Assembly: GCF_001898805.1 (NCBI RefSeq)
Contig: NZ_MKVJ01000014.1
Span: 1-42,396 of the forward strand
Length of the DNA stretch: 42,396 nucleotides
Direction: 5' to 3'
Source of the DNA: Leifsonia sp. 71-9
Lineage (GTDB): Bacteria > Actinomycetota > Actinomycetes > Actinomycetales > Microbacteriaceae
Below the pieces are notes generated by a model that had not been told where the DNA came from, ran no database searches, and saw only the letters and a list, made by a program, of their open reading frames with translations. This document shows, piece by piece, positions 12,075-20,086 of this stretch. Within the stretch, counting starts at the first letter, position 1; the number at the start of each line of letters is the position of its first letter. A program made the position numbers and the translations under genes.

Positions 12075-12677
12075 TCAGCGGCGCGAGCGCAGCTGCTCCC
12101 AGAGCAGGTCGACCTGCTGCCGGGTGTGCTCCAGAGATCCGTCGGTGTCGATCACGACGTCCGCGACGGCGAGGCGCTCCTCGTCCGTCGCCTGCGAGCG
12201 GATACGGCGCTCGGCCTCCGCCCTGTCCATCCCGCGGAGCGCGACCAGGCGCTCGACGCGTGTGGCCGCGGCGGCGTGCGCCACCACCACGAGTTCGAAC
12301 GGGTACTCGTTCGCCGACTCCACGAGGAGCGGCACGTCGTAGACGACGATCGCGTCGGGATCCGCCGCGCCCGCGGCCTCGAAACGGGCCGTCGACTCGG
12401 CGAGCACCGCCGGGTGCGTGATCGCGTTGAGAGCGAGACGGGCCTCTTCGTCGGCGAAGACGATGGCCCCGAGAGCGGGCCGGTCGAGGCTCCCGTCCGC
12501 CGCGATCACGTTCGGGCCGAAGCGCTCGGCGATGGCGGCCAGGGCGGGCCGGCCGGGCTCGACGACCTCCCGGGCGATGCGGTCGGCGTCCACGACCACG
12601 GCGCCGTGCTCGGCGAGGCGGGACGCGATGGTCGATTTGCCGGAGGCGATCCCGCCGGTGAGTCCGATCAGCTGCAC
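12075..12677 (-). CDS. coaE: Dephospho-CoA kinase
   Basis: 200 aa. CoaE phosphorylates dephospho-CoA at the ribose 3'-hydroxyl, the last step of coenzyme A synthesis. The P-loop GLTGGIASGKST lies at about residues 5-16, followed by the VVDADRIAREVV motif and the family's VVYDVPLLVE and D-x-V-I-D-TDG segments near the end. Length is normal; there is no fused C-terminal GrpB-like domain of the kind known in mycobacteria. It starts with GTG 12677, with TAAGCT 6 nt upstream, so it has its own leaderless promoter right behind the rpsA terminator. Confidence 0.97.
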   Translation of the reverse strand: MQLIGLTGGIASGKSTIASRLAEHGAVVVDADRIAREVVEPGRPALAAIAERFGPNVIAADGSLDRPALGAIVFADEEARLALNAITHPAVLAESTARFEAAGAADPDAIVVYDVPLLVESANEYPFELVVVAHAAAATRVERLVALRGMDRAEAERRIRSQATDEERLAVADVVIDTDGSLEHTRQQVDLLWEQLRSRR

Positions 12678-12683
12678 CCGACC

Positions 12684-12689
12684 AGCTTA
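12684..12689 (-). promoter_or_regulatory. -10 element of leaderless coaE
   Basis: TAAGCT, 6 nt before GTG 12677, and only 6 nt away from the base of the rpsA terminator hairpin. Confidence 0.6.
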
Positions 12690-12695
12690 ACGGCC

Positions 12696-12727
12696 GAACG
12701 GCCGGCCCCCGAGGGGACCGGCCGTTC
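12696..12727 (-). terminator. rpsA terminator hairpin
   Basis: GAACGGCCGG (12696-12705) pairs perfectly with CCGGCCGTTC (12718-12727), and the CCCC/GGGG inside extends the stem. It lies 28 nt past the rpsA stop codon. There is no T-tract, as is common in GC-rich actinobacteria. Confidence 0.7.
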
Positions 12728-12755
12728 GCTGAGACGTGCTCCGAGGAGACGGGAC

Positions 12756-14198
12756 TCAGTTGTTGGAGCTGAGCTTCTCGCGCAGGGCGGCGAGGGACTC
12801 GTCGTCGGCGAGGGTTCCGCCGTTGCCGGTCTCGCTCGAGTAGGTCGAGGTGCCGCTGTCGGCAGCAGCCTCTTCCAGGCCCTTGGCGACCTGGCGCTTG
12901 TGCGCCTCCCAGCGAGCCTGAGCGGCGGCGTACTGCTGCTCCCACTCCTCGCGCTGGGTGTCGAAGCCTTCCTTCCACTCGTTCGTCTCCGGGTCGAAGC
13001 CCTCGGGGTACTTGTAGTTCCCCTGGTCGTCGTACTCGGTGACCATGCCGTAGAGGGCCGGGTCGAACTCGGTGCCCTCGGGGTCGACGCCCTCGTTGGC
13101 CTGCTTGAGGCTGAGCGAGATGCGGCGGCGCTCCAGGTCGATGTCGATGACCTTGACGAAGACCTCGTCGCCGACCGACACGACCTGCTCGGCGAGCTCG
13201 ACGTGCTTGCCGGAGAGCTCGGAGATGTGCACCAGACCCTCGATGCCGTCCGCGACGCGGACGAAGGCACCGAACGGAACCAGCTTCGTGACCTTGCCCG
13301 GCGCGACCTGACCGATCGCGTGGGTGCGGGCGAAGACCTGCCACGGGTCCTCCTGGGTCGCCTTCAGCGACAGCGAGACGCGCTCGCGGTCCAGGTCGAC
13401 CTCGAGGATCTCGACGGTGACCTCCTGGCCCACCTCGACGACCTCGGAGGCGTGCTCGATGTGCTTCCAGGAGAGCTCCGACACGTGGACGAGACCGTCG
13501 ACGCCGCCGAGGTCCACGAACGCACCGAAGTTGACGATCGAGGAGACGACGCCCTTGCGGACCTGGCCCTTGTGGAGGTTGTTGAGGAACGTGGTGCGCG
13601 ACTCGGACTGCGTCTGCTCGAGCAGGGCGCGGCGCGACAGCACGACGTTGTTGCGGTTCTTGTCCAGCTCGAGGATCTTGGCCTCAATCTCCTGGCCCAG
13701 GTACGGGGTCAGGTCGCGGACGCGACGCAGCTCGATGAGCGACGCCGGGAGGAAGCCGCGCAGGCCGATGTCGACGATGAGACCACCCTTGACGACCTCG
13801 ATGACCGTACCGGTGACGACACCGTCGGCCTCCTTGATCTTCTCCACGTCGCCCCACGCGCGCTCGTACTGCGCACGCTTCTTGGACAGGATGAGGCGGC
13901 CTTCCTTGTCCTCCTTCTGGAGAACGAGGGCTTCGACCGTGTCGCCGACCTCGACGACCTCGGTGGGGTCGACGTCGTGCTTGATGGAAAGCTCGCGCGA
14001 GGGGATGACACCCTCGGTCTTGTAACCGACGTCGAGGAGGACCTCGTCGCGGTCGATCTTGACGACGGTGCCCTCGATGAGGTCTCCGTCGTTGAAGAAC
14101 TTCAGCGTCTTTTCGACCGCGGCAAGAAAGTCCTCTGCGGACCCGATGTCGTTGACGGCGACCTGCTTCGGCGCCTTGTCGGTCGTTGCGGTTGTCAT
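12756..14198 (-). CDS. rpsA: 30S ribosomal protein S1
   Basis: 480 aa with four S1 (OB-fold) RNA-binding domains at about residues 35-105, 120-190, 207-277 and 292-362, and a charged C-terminal tail rich in Glu, Gln and Trp as in actinobacterial S1. S1 promotes mRNA binding to the 30S subunit. The start is the ATG of MTTATTDK at 14198, with GGAG 10 nt upstream; an in-frame extension to 14288 would read through the promoter leader and looks unlike protein. Unlike its neighbours, rpsA has a long leader (about 95 nt) and a ribosome-binding site. A -35/-10 pair and an inverted repeat precede it. Confidence 0.97.
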   Translation of the reverse strand: MTTATTDKAPKQVAVNDIGSAEDFLAAVEKTLKFFNDGDLIEGTVVKIDRDEVLLDVGYKTEGVIPSRELSIKHDVDPTEVVEVGDTVEALVLQKEDKEGRLILSKKRAQYERAWGDVEKIKEADGVVTGTVIEVVKGGLIVDIGLRGFLPASLIELRRVRDLTPYLGQEIEAKILELDKNRNNVVLSRRALLEQTQSESRTTFLNNLHKGQVRKGVVSSIVNFGAFVDLGGVDGLVHVSELSWKHIEHASEVVEVGQEVTVEILEVDLDRERVSLSLKATQEDPWQVFARTHAIGQVAPGKVTKLVPFGAFVRVADGIEGLVHISELSGKHVELAEQVVSVGDEVFVKVIDIDLERRRISLSLKQANEGVDPEGTEFDPALYGMVTEYDDQGNYKYPEGFDPETNEWKEGFDTQREEWEQQYAAAQARWEAHKRQVAKGLEEAAADSGTSTYSSETGNGGTLADDESLAALREKLSSNN

Positions 14199-14283
14199 GT
14201 AGTGGATGCTCCGTAATGGACAGAAATCAGGCCGGACGCGAACTCGAAGTCGTGTTTCCCGCGAACGGCAGGTGGATGTGGAT

Positions 14284-14297
14284 GTCACACAAGTGAC
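14284..14297 (-). repeat. Inverted repeat at the predicted rpsA transcription start
   Basis: GTCAC-ACAA-GTGAC, a perfect 5-bp inverted repeat with a 4-nt centre, lying 5 nt downstream of the TAGACT -10 element. It could be an operator or, once transcribed, a short 5' hairpin. Function is not shown by sequence. Confidence 0.45.
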
Positions 14298-14302
14298 GGT
14301 CT

Positions 14303-14332
14303 AGTCTACCCAGCCGACGCCTCGTGCAGCAA
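14303..14332 (-). promoter_or_regulatory. rpsA promoter
   Basis: TTGCTG (14332-14327) and TAGACT (14308-14303) on the minus strand, separated by 18 nt. Transcription should start near 14296, about 98 nt before the rpsA ATG. Confidence 0.5.
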
Positions 14333-14350
14333 CCCGCGGTCTCGACGCGG

Positions 14351-14384
14351 GAGGGCCGGGGCGTGCGCGCACGTCCCGGCCCTC
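14351..14384 (-). terminator. Terminator after the DUF885 gene
   Basis: GAGGGCCGGG (14351-14360) pairs with CCCGGCCCTC (14375-14384); the centre CGTGCG/CGCACG also pairs, giving a nearly continuous hairpin of about 16 bp. It lies 19 nt past the stop codon at 14403 and separates that gene from rpsA. Confidence 0.7.
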
Positions 14385-14402
14385 CTTTCGACGCGCTCCC
14401 AC

Positions 14403-16076
14403 TCAGTCGAGCAGAGCGGACTTCAGCGTGTCGAGGCCGACCCCGCCGATGTCGAGCGCCTTCTTGTGGAACGCCTTGATGTCGAAGGACGCCCCCTCGC
14501 GGCGCGCGTACTCGTCGCGCAGCTGCTCCCAGATGCGCTGACCGATCTTGTACGACGGCGCCTGACCCGGCCAGCCGAGGTAGCGGTTGACCTCGAAGCG
14601 CACGAAGCCGTCGTTCATGTTGACGTTCTGACCGAGGAACTCGAAGGCGTACTCCCCCGTCCACGGCCCCGAGCCGTCGGGCAGCTGCTTCTCGAGGTGC
14701 ACGCCGATGTCGAGCACGACGCGCGCCGCACGCATCCGCTGGCCATCGAGCATGCCCAGGCGGTCGGCCGGGTCGTCGAGGTAGCCGAGCTGCTCCATCA
14801 GCCGCTCCGCGTAGAGCGCCCAGCCCTCGGCGTGGCCCGAGGTGCCGGCGATGCGGCGCCACGAGTTCAGCTGCGCCTTGTTGTAGGTCGCCTGGGCGAT
14901 CTGCAGGTGGTGGCCGGGGACGCCCTCGTGGTAGACGGTCGTCAGCTCGCGCCAGGTGTCGAACTCGGTCACGCCCTCGGGCACGCTCCACCACATCCGA
15001 CCGGCGCGGGCGAAGTCGTCGCTGGGGCCGGTGTAGTAGATGCCGCCCTCCTGCGTGGGGGCGATCATGCACTCGAGGCGGCGGATCTCGGTCGGGATGT
15101 CGAAGTGCGACTTCCCGAGCTCCTCGATCGCGCGGTCGCTGGTCTCCTGCATCCACTTCTTCAGGGCGTCCGTGCCGTGCAGCTTGCGGGCCGGGTCGCC
15201 GTCGAGGAAGGCGATGGCCTCGTGGACGCTCGCGCCGGGCTTGATCTCCCTGGCGATGGCCTCCTGCTCGGCGACCATGCGGCTGAGCTCGTCGATGCCC
15301 CACTCGTAGGTCTCGTCGAGGTCGACGGTGGCGCCGAGGAAGTCGCGGGAGGCGAGGGCGTAGAGCTCGCGGCCGACCGCGTCCTTCTCGGGCGCGTGCG
15401 GGGCGAGCTCGTTCTGGAGGAAGTCGGCGAGTTTCGCGTACGCGGCCGCGGACTCCTTCGCACCGGCGCCCAGGTCGGACGCCAGCGAGTCGGGAAGGGC
15501 CCCCTCGGCCGTCTTCGCACCCGAGGCCAGCTCGAAGAAGAATCCGGTGTCCGCGACCTGCTTGTTGGCCTGTGCGAGCACCTCGCGCACCTGGCGGATG
15601 GCGGGCACGTTGCCCGCGGCGATGCCGCTGCGGAGCGTCTCGATGTAGCCGTCCATCGCGGCCGGGAGGTTGTGGAGCCGCTTCGCGACGTTGCCCCAGT
15701 CGTCCTCGGTGTCGGTCGGCACGAGGTCGAAGATCTCGCGCAGGCCCTGGGCCGGCGACGCGATCACGTTGAGGTCGCGCTGGGCGAAGCCGGCCTCGTG
15801 CTTCTCGACCGTCAGCTGCAGTTCGCGGGTGAGGTCGAGCTTGGTGATCCGGTCGATCTCGTCGACGGGCTCGGCGGCCTCGATGGCGGCCAGCGCCTTC
15901 TTCACCTCGGCGATGGTCTGCTCCGAGCCGGCCGGCGAGTAGTCCGAGTACTCGCCCTCACGGCCGGGTCGGCCGAGCCAGACGTGGAACTCGGGGTTGA
16001 GCTCGAGTTGGGTGTCGACCCATGCGTCAGCGATCGTGTCGATCGGCGTGGGTTCGCGCTTCTCTGCGTTCGTCAT
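14403..16076 (-). CDS. DUF885 putative metallopeptidase
   Basis: 557 aa. The family-typical zinc-peptidase-like motif YHEGVPGHHLQ lies at about 382-392 (His383, Glu384, His389 or His390) and a second conserved segment, HAEGWALYAERL, follows some 30 residues later. DUF885 proteins are thought to be metallopeptidases related to gluzincin carboxypeptidases, but substrates are mostly unknown. There is no signal peptide, so it should act in the cytoplasm. The ATG at 16076 has TAGGCT 6 nt upstream and no Shine-Dalgarno sequence. It is a single-gene unit between polA and rpsA, closed by a strong hairpin. Confidence 0.9.
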   Translation of the reverse strand: MTNAEKREPTPIDTIADAWVDTQLELNPEFHVWLGRPGREGEYSDYSPAGSEQTIAEVKKALAAIEAAEPVDEIDRITKLDLTRELQLTVEKHEAGFAQRDLNVIASPAQGLREIFDLVPTDTEDDWGNVAKRLHNLPAAMDGYIETLRSGIAAGNVPAIRQVREVLAQANKQVADTGFFFELASGAKTAEGALPDSLASDLGAGAKESAAAYAKLADFLQNELAPHAPEKDAVGRELYALASRDFLGATVDLDETYEWGIDELSRMVAEQEAIAREIKPGASVHEAIAFLDGDPARKLHGTDALKKWMQETSDRAIEELGKSHFDIPTEIRRLECMIAPTQEGGIYYTGPSDDFARAGRMWWSVPEGVTEFDTWRELTTVYHEGVPGHHLQIAQATYNKAQLNSWRRIAGTSGHAEGWALYAERLMEQLGYLDDPADRLGMLDGQRMRAARVVLDIGVHLEKQLPDGSGPWTGEYAFEFLGQNVNMNDGFVRFEVNRYLGWPGQAPSYKIGQRIWEQLRDEYARREGASFDIKAFHKKALDIGGVGLDTLKSALLD

Positions 16077-16082
16077 GCTCCG

Positions 16083-16088
16083 AGCCTA
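16083..16088 (-). promoter_or_regulatory. -10 element of the leaderless DUF885 gene
   Basis: TAGGCT, 6 nt before ATG 16076. Confidence 0.6.
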
Positions 16089-16135
16089 TTCCGAAGCCCG
16101 GGTCGCGCGTCGGCCATCCACGGCCCGGGTCGGGG

Positions 16136-18808
16136 TCAGTGCCCGGCGGCGTCCCAGTTCGGGCCGCGGCCGACCTGCACGTCGAGCGGGACCCGGAGGT
16201 CGGCCGCACCGGACATCCGCGTGCGGACGACGGCCGTGAGCGCGTCCCATTCGCCGGGCGCCACCTCGAAGATGAGCTCGTCGTGCACCTGGAGGAGCAT
16301 GCGCGACTCCAGCTGCTGGTCGATGAGGTCGCCCGCGATGCCGAGCATCGCGATCTTCATGATGTCGGCGGCGGAGCCCTGGATCGGGGCGTTCAGCGCC
16401 TGCCGTTCGGCGTTCTGGCGCAGGACGCGGTTGGTCGAGTTTAGGTCGCCGAACGGGCGCCGGCGGCCGAAGATCGTCTCCGTGTAGCCGTCCACCCTGG
16501 CCTGGTCGACCACGTTCATGAGGTAGTCGCGCACGGCGCCGAACCGCTCGAAGTAGCCGTCGACCAGCGACTGCGCCTCGGTCGTCGTGATCCGGAGCTG
16601 CTTGGAGAGGCCGAAGGCGCTGAGGCCGTAGGCGAGGCCGTAGGACATCGCCTTGACCTTGGTGCGCATCAGCGGCGTGACGTCGGCCGGCTCGACGCCG
16701 AAGACGCGCGCGCCCACGAACCGGTGCAGGTCTTCCCCCGCGTTGAAGGCTTCGATGAGCCCCGGGTCCTCGGAGAGGTGGGCCATGATCCGCATCTCGA
16801 TCTGCGAGTAGTCGGCCGTCAGCAGGGTGTCGAACCCCTCGCCGCGGACGAACGCCGAGCGGATCTCGCGCCCCTCCTCGGAGCGGATCGGGATGTTCTG
16901 CAGGTTCGGGTCGTTGGACGAGATGCGGCCGGTGGAGGTGCCGGTCTGGTCGTAGGTGGTGTGGATGCGGCCGTCGCCGTTCACCGAGCGCTCCAGCGTC
17001 TCGACGATCTGCTTGAGCTTCGTGGCGTCCCGGTGCTGGAGGAGGAGCCCCAGGAACGGGTGCGGGTTCTTCTCCTGCAGGTCGGCGAGGGAGGCGGCGT
17101 CGGTCGAGTACCCCGTCTTCGTCGACCGCGTCTTCGGCATCTGCAGCTCTTCGAACAGCACCTGCTGGAGCTGCTTGGGCGAACCGAGGTTGATCTCGTG
17201 GCCGATCTGCGCGTACGCCTGCGCCGCGTAGTCGTTGGCCTTGTCGGTGAGCTCGCCGCGCAGCCGCGCGAGGACCGTGGAGTCGATGGCGACGCCGTTC
17301 AGCTCCATCTCGGCGAGCACGGCCACGAGGGGAAGCTCGATGTCGTCGAGGACCGCGCGGGTTCCGGCGTCGAGGGCGATCATCTGCCCCTCGGCGACGC
17401 GGCGCAGGTACCAGGCCTCGGTCGCCGGGCTCACCGCGTCGGTGAGCGGCACGAGCTGGTTCGGGTCCGAGACCGGGAGGGTCTCGCCGAGCACCTCGTA
17501 CACCTGTTCGGCGAGCGACTGCGGCGCGGCGCCCGGCTTCACGAGCCAGGAGGCGACGCGGGTGTCGAATGCGATGCCGTCCACGATGAGCCCGGCGCGG
17601 CTGAGCGCCTTGTACTGCGGCTTCGCGTGGAAGAAGTACTTCGGCGCGGTGCTCGCGAGCCACTGCTCGAGGGCCTCGTAGTCCTTGCGGTCGGCGGCCC
17701 ACGGCACGTACACCGTGTCATCGGCGGCCGCGAGCCCGAAACCGGTGATGCCCGCCGGTCCGAGCTCGAGCTGGACGGCAACGGGTGCGCCGTCGGCGGA
17801 GGCCTTCGACAGCCAGTGCGCCAGTTCCTCGTCCACGAGTGTCCGGACGACCGGGGCGCCGACCGCACCCGCGTCGCCCGCATCGGCGACCGACGTCGAC
17901 CCATCGAGCAGTCCCTCTTCCGCCGCGGTCTTCATCAGGCGGTCGAGCAGGGTCTTGAACTGGAGGCGCGCGAAGATGTCGCGCACGGCGCCCTCGTCGA
18001 GCGGCTTGCGCTCGAGGTCGGCCGGGCCGACCGGCAGCTCGACGTCGTCGAGGAGCTTGTTGAGGCGGCGGTTGCGGAGGGCGTTCTCCTGCTGATCACG
18101 GAGGTTCTGCCCCACGACGCCCTTGATCTCGTCCGCGTGCGCCACGATGTTCTCGACGGTGCCGTACTGCTGCACCCACTTGACCGCGGTCTTCTCGCCG
18201 ACCTTGTCGATGCCGATCAGGTTGTCGCTGGTCTCGCCGACGAGGGCCGCGATCTCGGGGTACTGGTGCGGCTCGATCCCGTAGCGCTCGCGCACGGCGG
18301 CGGGGTCGTAGATCTTGAGCTCGGAGACGCCGCGCACGTTCGGATAGAGCAGCGTGACGTCGTCGTTGACGAGCTGGATCGTGTCCCGGTCGCCGGAGAC
18401 GACGAGCACGCGGAAGCCCTCCTCGGCTCCGCGGCGGGCGAGGGTCGCGAGGATGTCGTCGGCCTCGTAGTCCTCCTTGGCGATGGTGGTGATGTTCATC
18501 GCGTGGAGCGCCTCTTCGAGCAGCGGCACCTGGCCGGCGAACTCCGGCGGCGTCTCGCCGCGGGTGCCCTTGTACTCGGGGTACTCGCGGGTGCGGAACG
18601 AGTAGCGGGAGATGTCGAACGCCACGGCGATGTGGGTCGGCTTCTGCTGCTGGAGCAGGTTGATCAGCATGGCGATGAAGCCGTGGATCGCGTTGGTGTG
18701 CTGACCCTCGCGGTTGACGAAGCTGTCCACCGGGAGGGCGTAGAACGCCCGGAAAGCCAGCGAATGGCCGTCGATGATCAGAAGGGTAGGCTTTTCGGAG
18801 TCTGACAC
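16136..18808 (-). CDS. polA: DNA polymerase I
   Basis: 890 aa. Residues 1-300 form the 5' nuclease domain (DGHSLAFRAFY, the EADDILATLA acidic site, SGDRD, GETSDNLIGI). Residues 315-480 are the 3'-5' exonuclease-like domain, but the catalytic DxE at its start is missing (AVQLELG at 344-350), so proofreading is probably absent, as in other actinobacterial PolA. Residues 490-890 are the polymerase: motif A DYSQIEMR (Asp666), O-helix RTKVKAMSYGLAYG, motif C VHDE (Asp843). Tyr723 sits where E. coli PolA has Phe762, a position that governs dideoxynucleotide selection. The start is GTG 18808, with TAGGCT 6 nt upstream. PolA fills the gap left by UvrABC and removes RNA primers. Confidence 0.98.
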   Translation of the reverse strand: MSDSEKPTLLIIDGHSLAFRAFYALPVDSFVNREGQHTNAIHGFIAMLINLLQQQKPTHIAVAFDISRYSFRTREYPEYKGTRGETPPEFAGQVPLLEEALHAMNITTIAKEDYEADDILATLARRGAEEGFRVLVVSGDRDTIQLVNDDVTLLYPNVRGVSELKIYDPAAVRERYGIEPHQYPEIAALVGETSDNLIGIDKVGEKTAVKWVQQYGTVENIVAHADEIKGVVGQNLRDQQENALRNRRLNKLLDDVELPVGPADLERKPLDEGAVRDIFARLQFKTLLDRLMKTAAEEGLLDGSTSVADAGDAGAVGAPVVRTLVDEELAHWLSKASADGAPVAVQLELGPAGITGFGLAAADDTVYVPWAADRKDYEALEQWLASTAPKYFFHAKPQYKALSRAGLIVDGIAFDTRVASWLVKPGAAPQSLAEQVYEVLGETLPVSDPNQLVPLTDAVSPATEAWYLRRVAEGQMIALDAGTRAVLDDIELPLVAVLAEMELNGVAIDSTVLARLRGELTDKANDYAAQAYAQIGHEINLGSPKQLQQVLFEELQMPKTRSTKTGYSTDAASLADLQEKNPHPFLGLLLQHRDATKLKQIVETLERSVNGDGRIHTTYDQTGTSTGRISSNDPNLQNIPIRSEEGREIRSAFVRGEGFDTLLTADYSQIEMRIMAHLSEDPGLIEAFNAGEDLHRFVGARVFGVEPADVTPLMRTKVKAMSYGLAYGLSAFGLSKQLRITTTEAQSLVDGYFERFGAVRDYLMNVVDQARVDGYTETIFGRRRPFGDLNSTNRVLRQNAERQALNAPIQGSAADIMKIAMLGIAGDLIDQQLESRMLLQVHDELIFEVAPGEWDALTAVVRTRMSGAADLRVPLDVQVGRGPNWDAAGH

Positions 18809-18814
18809 CGGACC

Positions 18815-18820
18815 AGCCTA
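18815..18820 (-). promoter_or_regulatory. -10 element of leaderless polA
   Basis: TAGGCT, 6 nt before GTG 18808, back to back with the divergent thioesterase gene. Confidence 0.6.
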
Positions 18821-18875
18821 CAAGCCGCCGGTGACACTCCAGGCGACGACCGACGACGGTGAGGGAAAGGCCGAG

Positions 18876-19283
18876 ATGACCGAGGACGCGCTCGCGTACG
18901 TGCAGCAGAGGGGGCTCGGCGCACTGGCCGAGAAGATGGGCATCGAGATGGTGGAGTTCACCGTCGAACGTGCCGTCGCGCGCATGCCCGTCGCGGGCAA
19001 CACGCAGCCCGCCGACCTCCTGCACGGCGGCGCGTACGTGGTGCTCGGCGAGTCCCTCGGCTCGATGTCCGCGAACCTGTACGCCGGCGAGCACCGCCTC
19101 GCGGTCGGCATCGAGATCAACGCCTCGCACACGCGTTCCGCGACCAGTGGCTACGTGACCGGGGTCTGCACGCCGGTGCACCTCGGGCGCACGCTGACGA
19201 CCCACGAGATCGCCGTCACGGACGATCAGGGCCGCCGCTGCTCCACCATCCGCATCACGAACCTCATCAAAGAGCTCCGCTGA
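18876..19283 (+). CDS. PaaI-type hotdog-fold thioesterase
   Basis: 135 aa from ATG 18876, the normal size for this family. The hotdog thioesterase signature is clear: ADLLHGGAYVVLGESLGS (the HGG loop and the following helix with Glu), then VGIEINASHTRSA and a VHLGRTLTTHEI segment. Such enzymes hydrolyse acyl- or aryl-CoA thioesters in the cytoplasm. ATG 18876 has GAGGG/AAAGG upstream. An alternative GTG at 18831 would add 15 residues and has TACAAG 6 nt before it, a near miss to the leaderless -10 pattern. The gene diverges from polA and converges on pdtaR, with a shared hairpin between the last two. Confidence 0.88.
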   Translation: MTEDALAYVQQRGLGALAEKMGIEMVEFTVERAVARMPVAGNTQPADLLHGGAYVVLGESLGSMSANLYAGEHRLAVGIEINASHTRSATSGYVTGVCTPVHLGRTLTTHEIAVTDDQGRRCSTIRITNLIKELR

Positions 19284-19288
19284 GGCGA

Positions 19289-19305
19289 GCGGGCGACTCG
19301 CCCGC
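19289..19305. terminator. Bidirectional hairpin between thioesterase gene and pdtaR
   Basis: GCGGGCG-ACT-CGCCCGC, a perfect 7-bp stem with a 3-nt loop, framed by a further GGCGAG (19284-19289) and CTCGCC (19312-19317). It fills the 33-nt gap between two convergent stop codons. Confidence 0.6.
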
Positions 19306-19316
19306 GTGCGGCTCGC

Positions 19317-19922
19317 CTACTTCTTGGAGGCGAGCTGCTCGATGATGGCCTGGGCCACGTCGTGCATGGTGAGGCGGCGGTCCATCGACGCCTTCTGGAT
19401 CCAGCGGAACGCCTCGGGCTCGGAGAGGCCCATCTTCTCGTTGAGGAGGCCCTTGGCGCGGTCGACGAGCTTGCGCGTCTCGAACCGCTGCACCATGTCG
19501 GAGACCTCGGCCTCAAGGGCGATGATCTGCTGGTAGCGGGCGAGGGCGATCTCGATCGCGGGGAGGAGGTCGTTCGGGGTGAAGGGCTTGACGACGTACG
19601 CCAGCGCGCCGGCCTCGGTGGCCCGCTCGACGAGCTCCTTCTGGCTGAAGGCGGTGAGCAGCACGACCGGGGCGATGTGGCCCTTCGACAGGCGCTCCGC
19701 GGCCGAGATGCCGTCCAGCTGCGGCATCTTGACGTCCATGATCACCAGATCGGGGCGCAGCTCGGTCGCCAGCGCGACGGCCGTCTCGCCGTCGCCGGCC
19801 TCCCCCACGACCTCGAATCCGTTGTCGCGCAGGGTCTCGACGATGTCGAGGCGGATCAGCGATTCGTCCTCCGCGACGACGACGCGACGGGGAGCGCTTG
19901 GGGTGGTTTCCTGGTCAGTCAC
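19317..19922 (-). CDS. pdtaR: ANTAR-domain response regulator, PdtaR type
   Basis: 201 aa. An N-terminal receiver domain shows the acidic pair in AEDES (Glu18, Asp19), phosphoacceptor Asp63 (IMDVKMP), the Thr of LLTAF and the Lys of VVKPF. A C-terminal ANTAR RNA-binding domain follows (about 140-200: KLVDRAKGLLNEKMGLSE and RRLTMHDVAQAII). In mycobacteria PdtaR, activated by the kinase PdtaS, binds RNA stem-loops and works by antitermination or translational control. No kinase gene is in the window. The start is GTG 19922, with TAGGCT 7 nt upstream; longer in-frame versions would read through the tRNA region. It diverges from tRNA-Leu. Confidence 0.92.
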   Translation of the reverse strand: MTDQETTPSAPRRVVVAEDESLIRLDIVETLRDNGFEVVGEAGDGETAVALATELRPDLVIMDVKMPQLDGISAAERLSKGHIAPVVLLTAFSQKELVERATEAGALAYVVKPFTPNDLLPAIEIALARYQQIIALEAEVSDMVQRFETRKLVDRAKGLLNEKMGLSEPEAFRWIQKASMDRRLTMHDVAQAIIEQLASKK

Positions 19923-19929
19923 GCATGAA

Positions 19930-19935
19930 AGCCTA
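19930..19935 (-). promoter_or_regulatory. -10 element of leaderless pdtaR
   Basis: TAGGCT, 7 nt before GTG 19922. Confidence 0.6.
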
Positions 19936-19960
19936 CGGTATTGTTCAGGTGTTGTTGTGC

Positions 19961-20043
19961 GCCGCTGTGGCGGAATGGCAGACGCGGAGCACTCAAAATG
20001 CTTTGTCCGAAAGGGCGTGTGGGTTCGAGTCCCACCAGCGGCA
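19961..20043 (+). tRNA. tRNA-Leu (anticodon CAA)
   Basis: 83 nt. Acceptor stem GCCGCTG (19961-19967) pairs with CAGCGGC (20036-20042), with discriminator A at 20043. The D arm is GCGGAATGGCAGACGC. The anticodon stem GAGCA/TGCTT holds the loop CTCAAAA with anticodon CAA at 19994-19996, which reads UUG. The long variable arm (TGTCCGAAAGGGCGT) is the class II mark of leucine tRNA. The T arm is GTGGGTTCGAGTCCCAC. CCA is not encoded. Confidence 0.97.
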
Positions 20044-20062
20044 CGACGAAAAACCTGGCGAC

Positions 20063-20086
20063 GGTCGGCCGGGAGGCCGGCGGACC
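20063..20086. terminator. Hairpin between tRNA-Leu and the FBP gene
   Basis: GGTC-GGCC-GGGA-GGCC followed by GACC after a 4-nt bulge. It lies between the tRNA 3' end and the convergent gene's stop codon at 20087, so it could end both transcripts. Confidence 0.4.
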
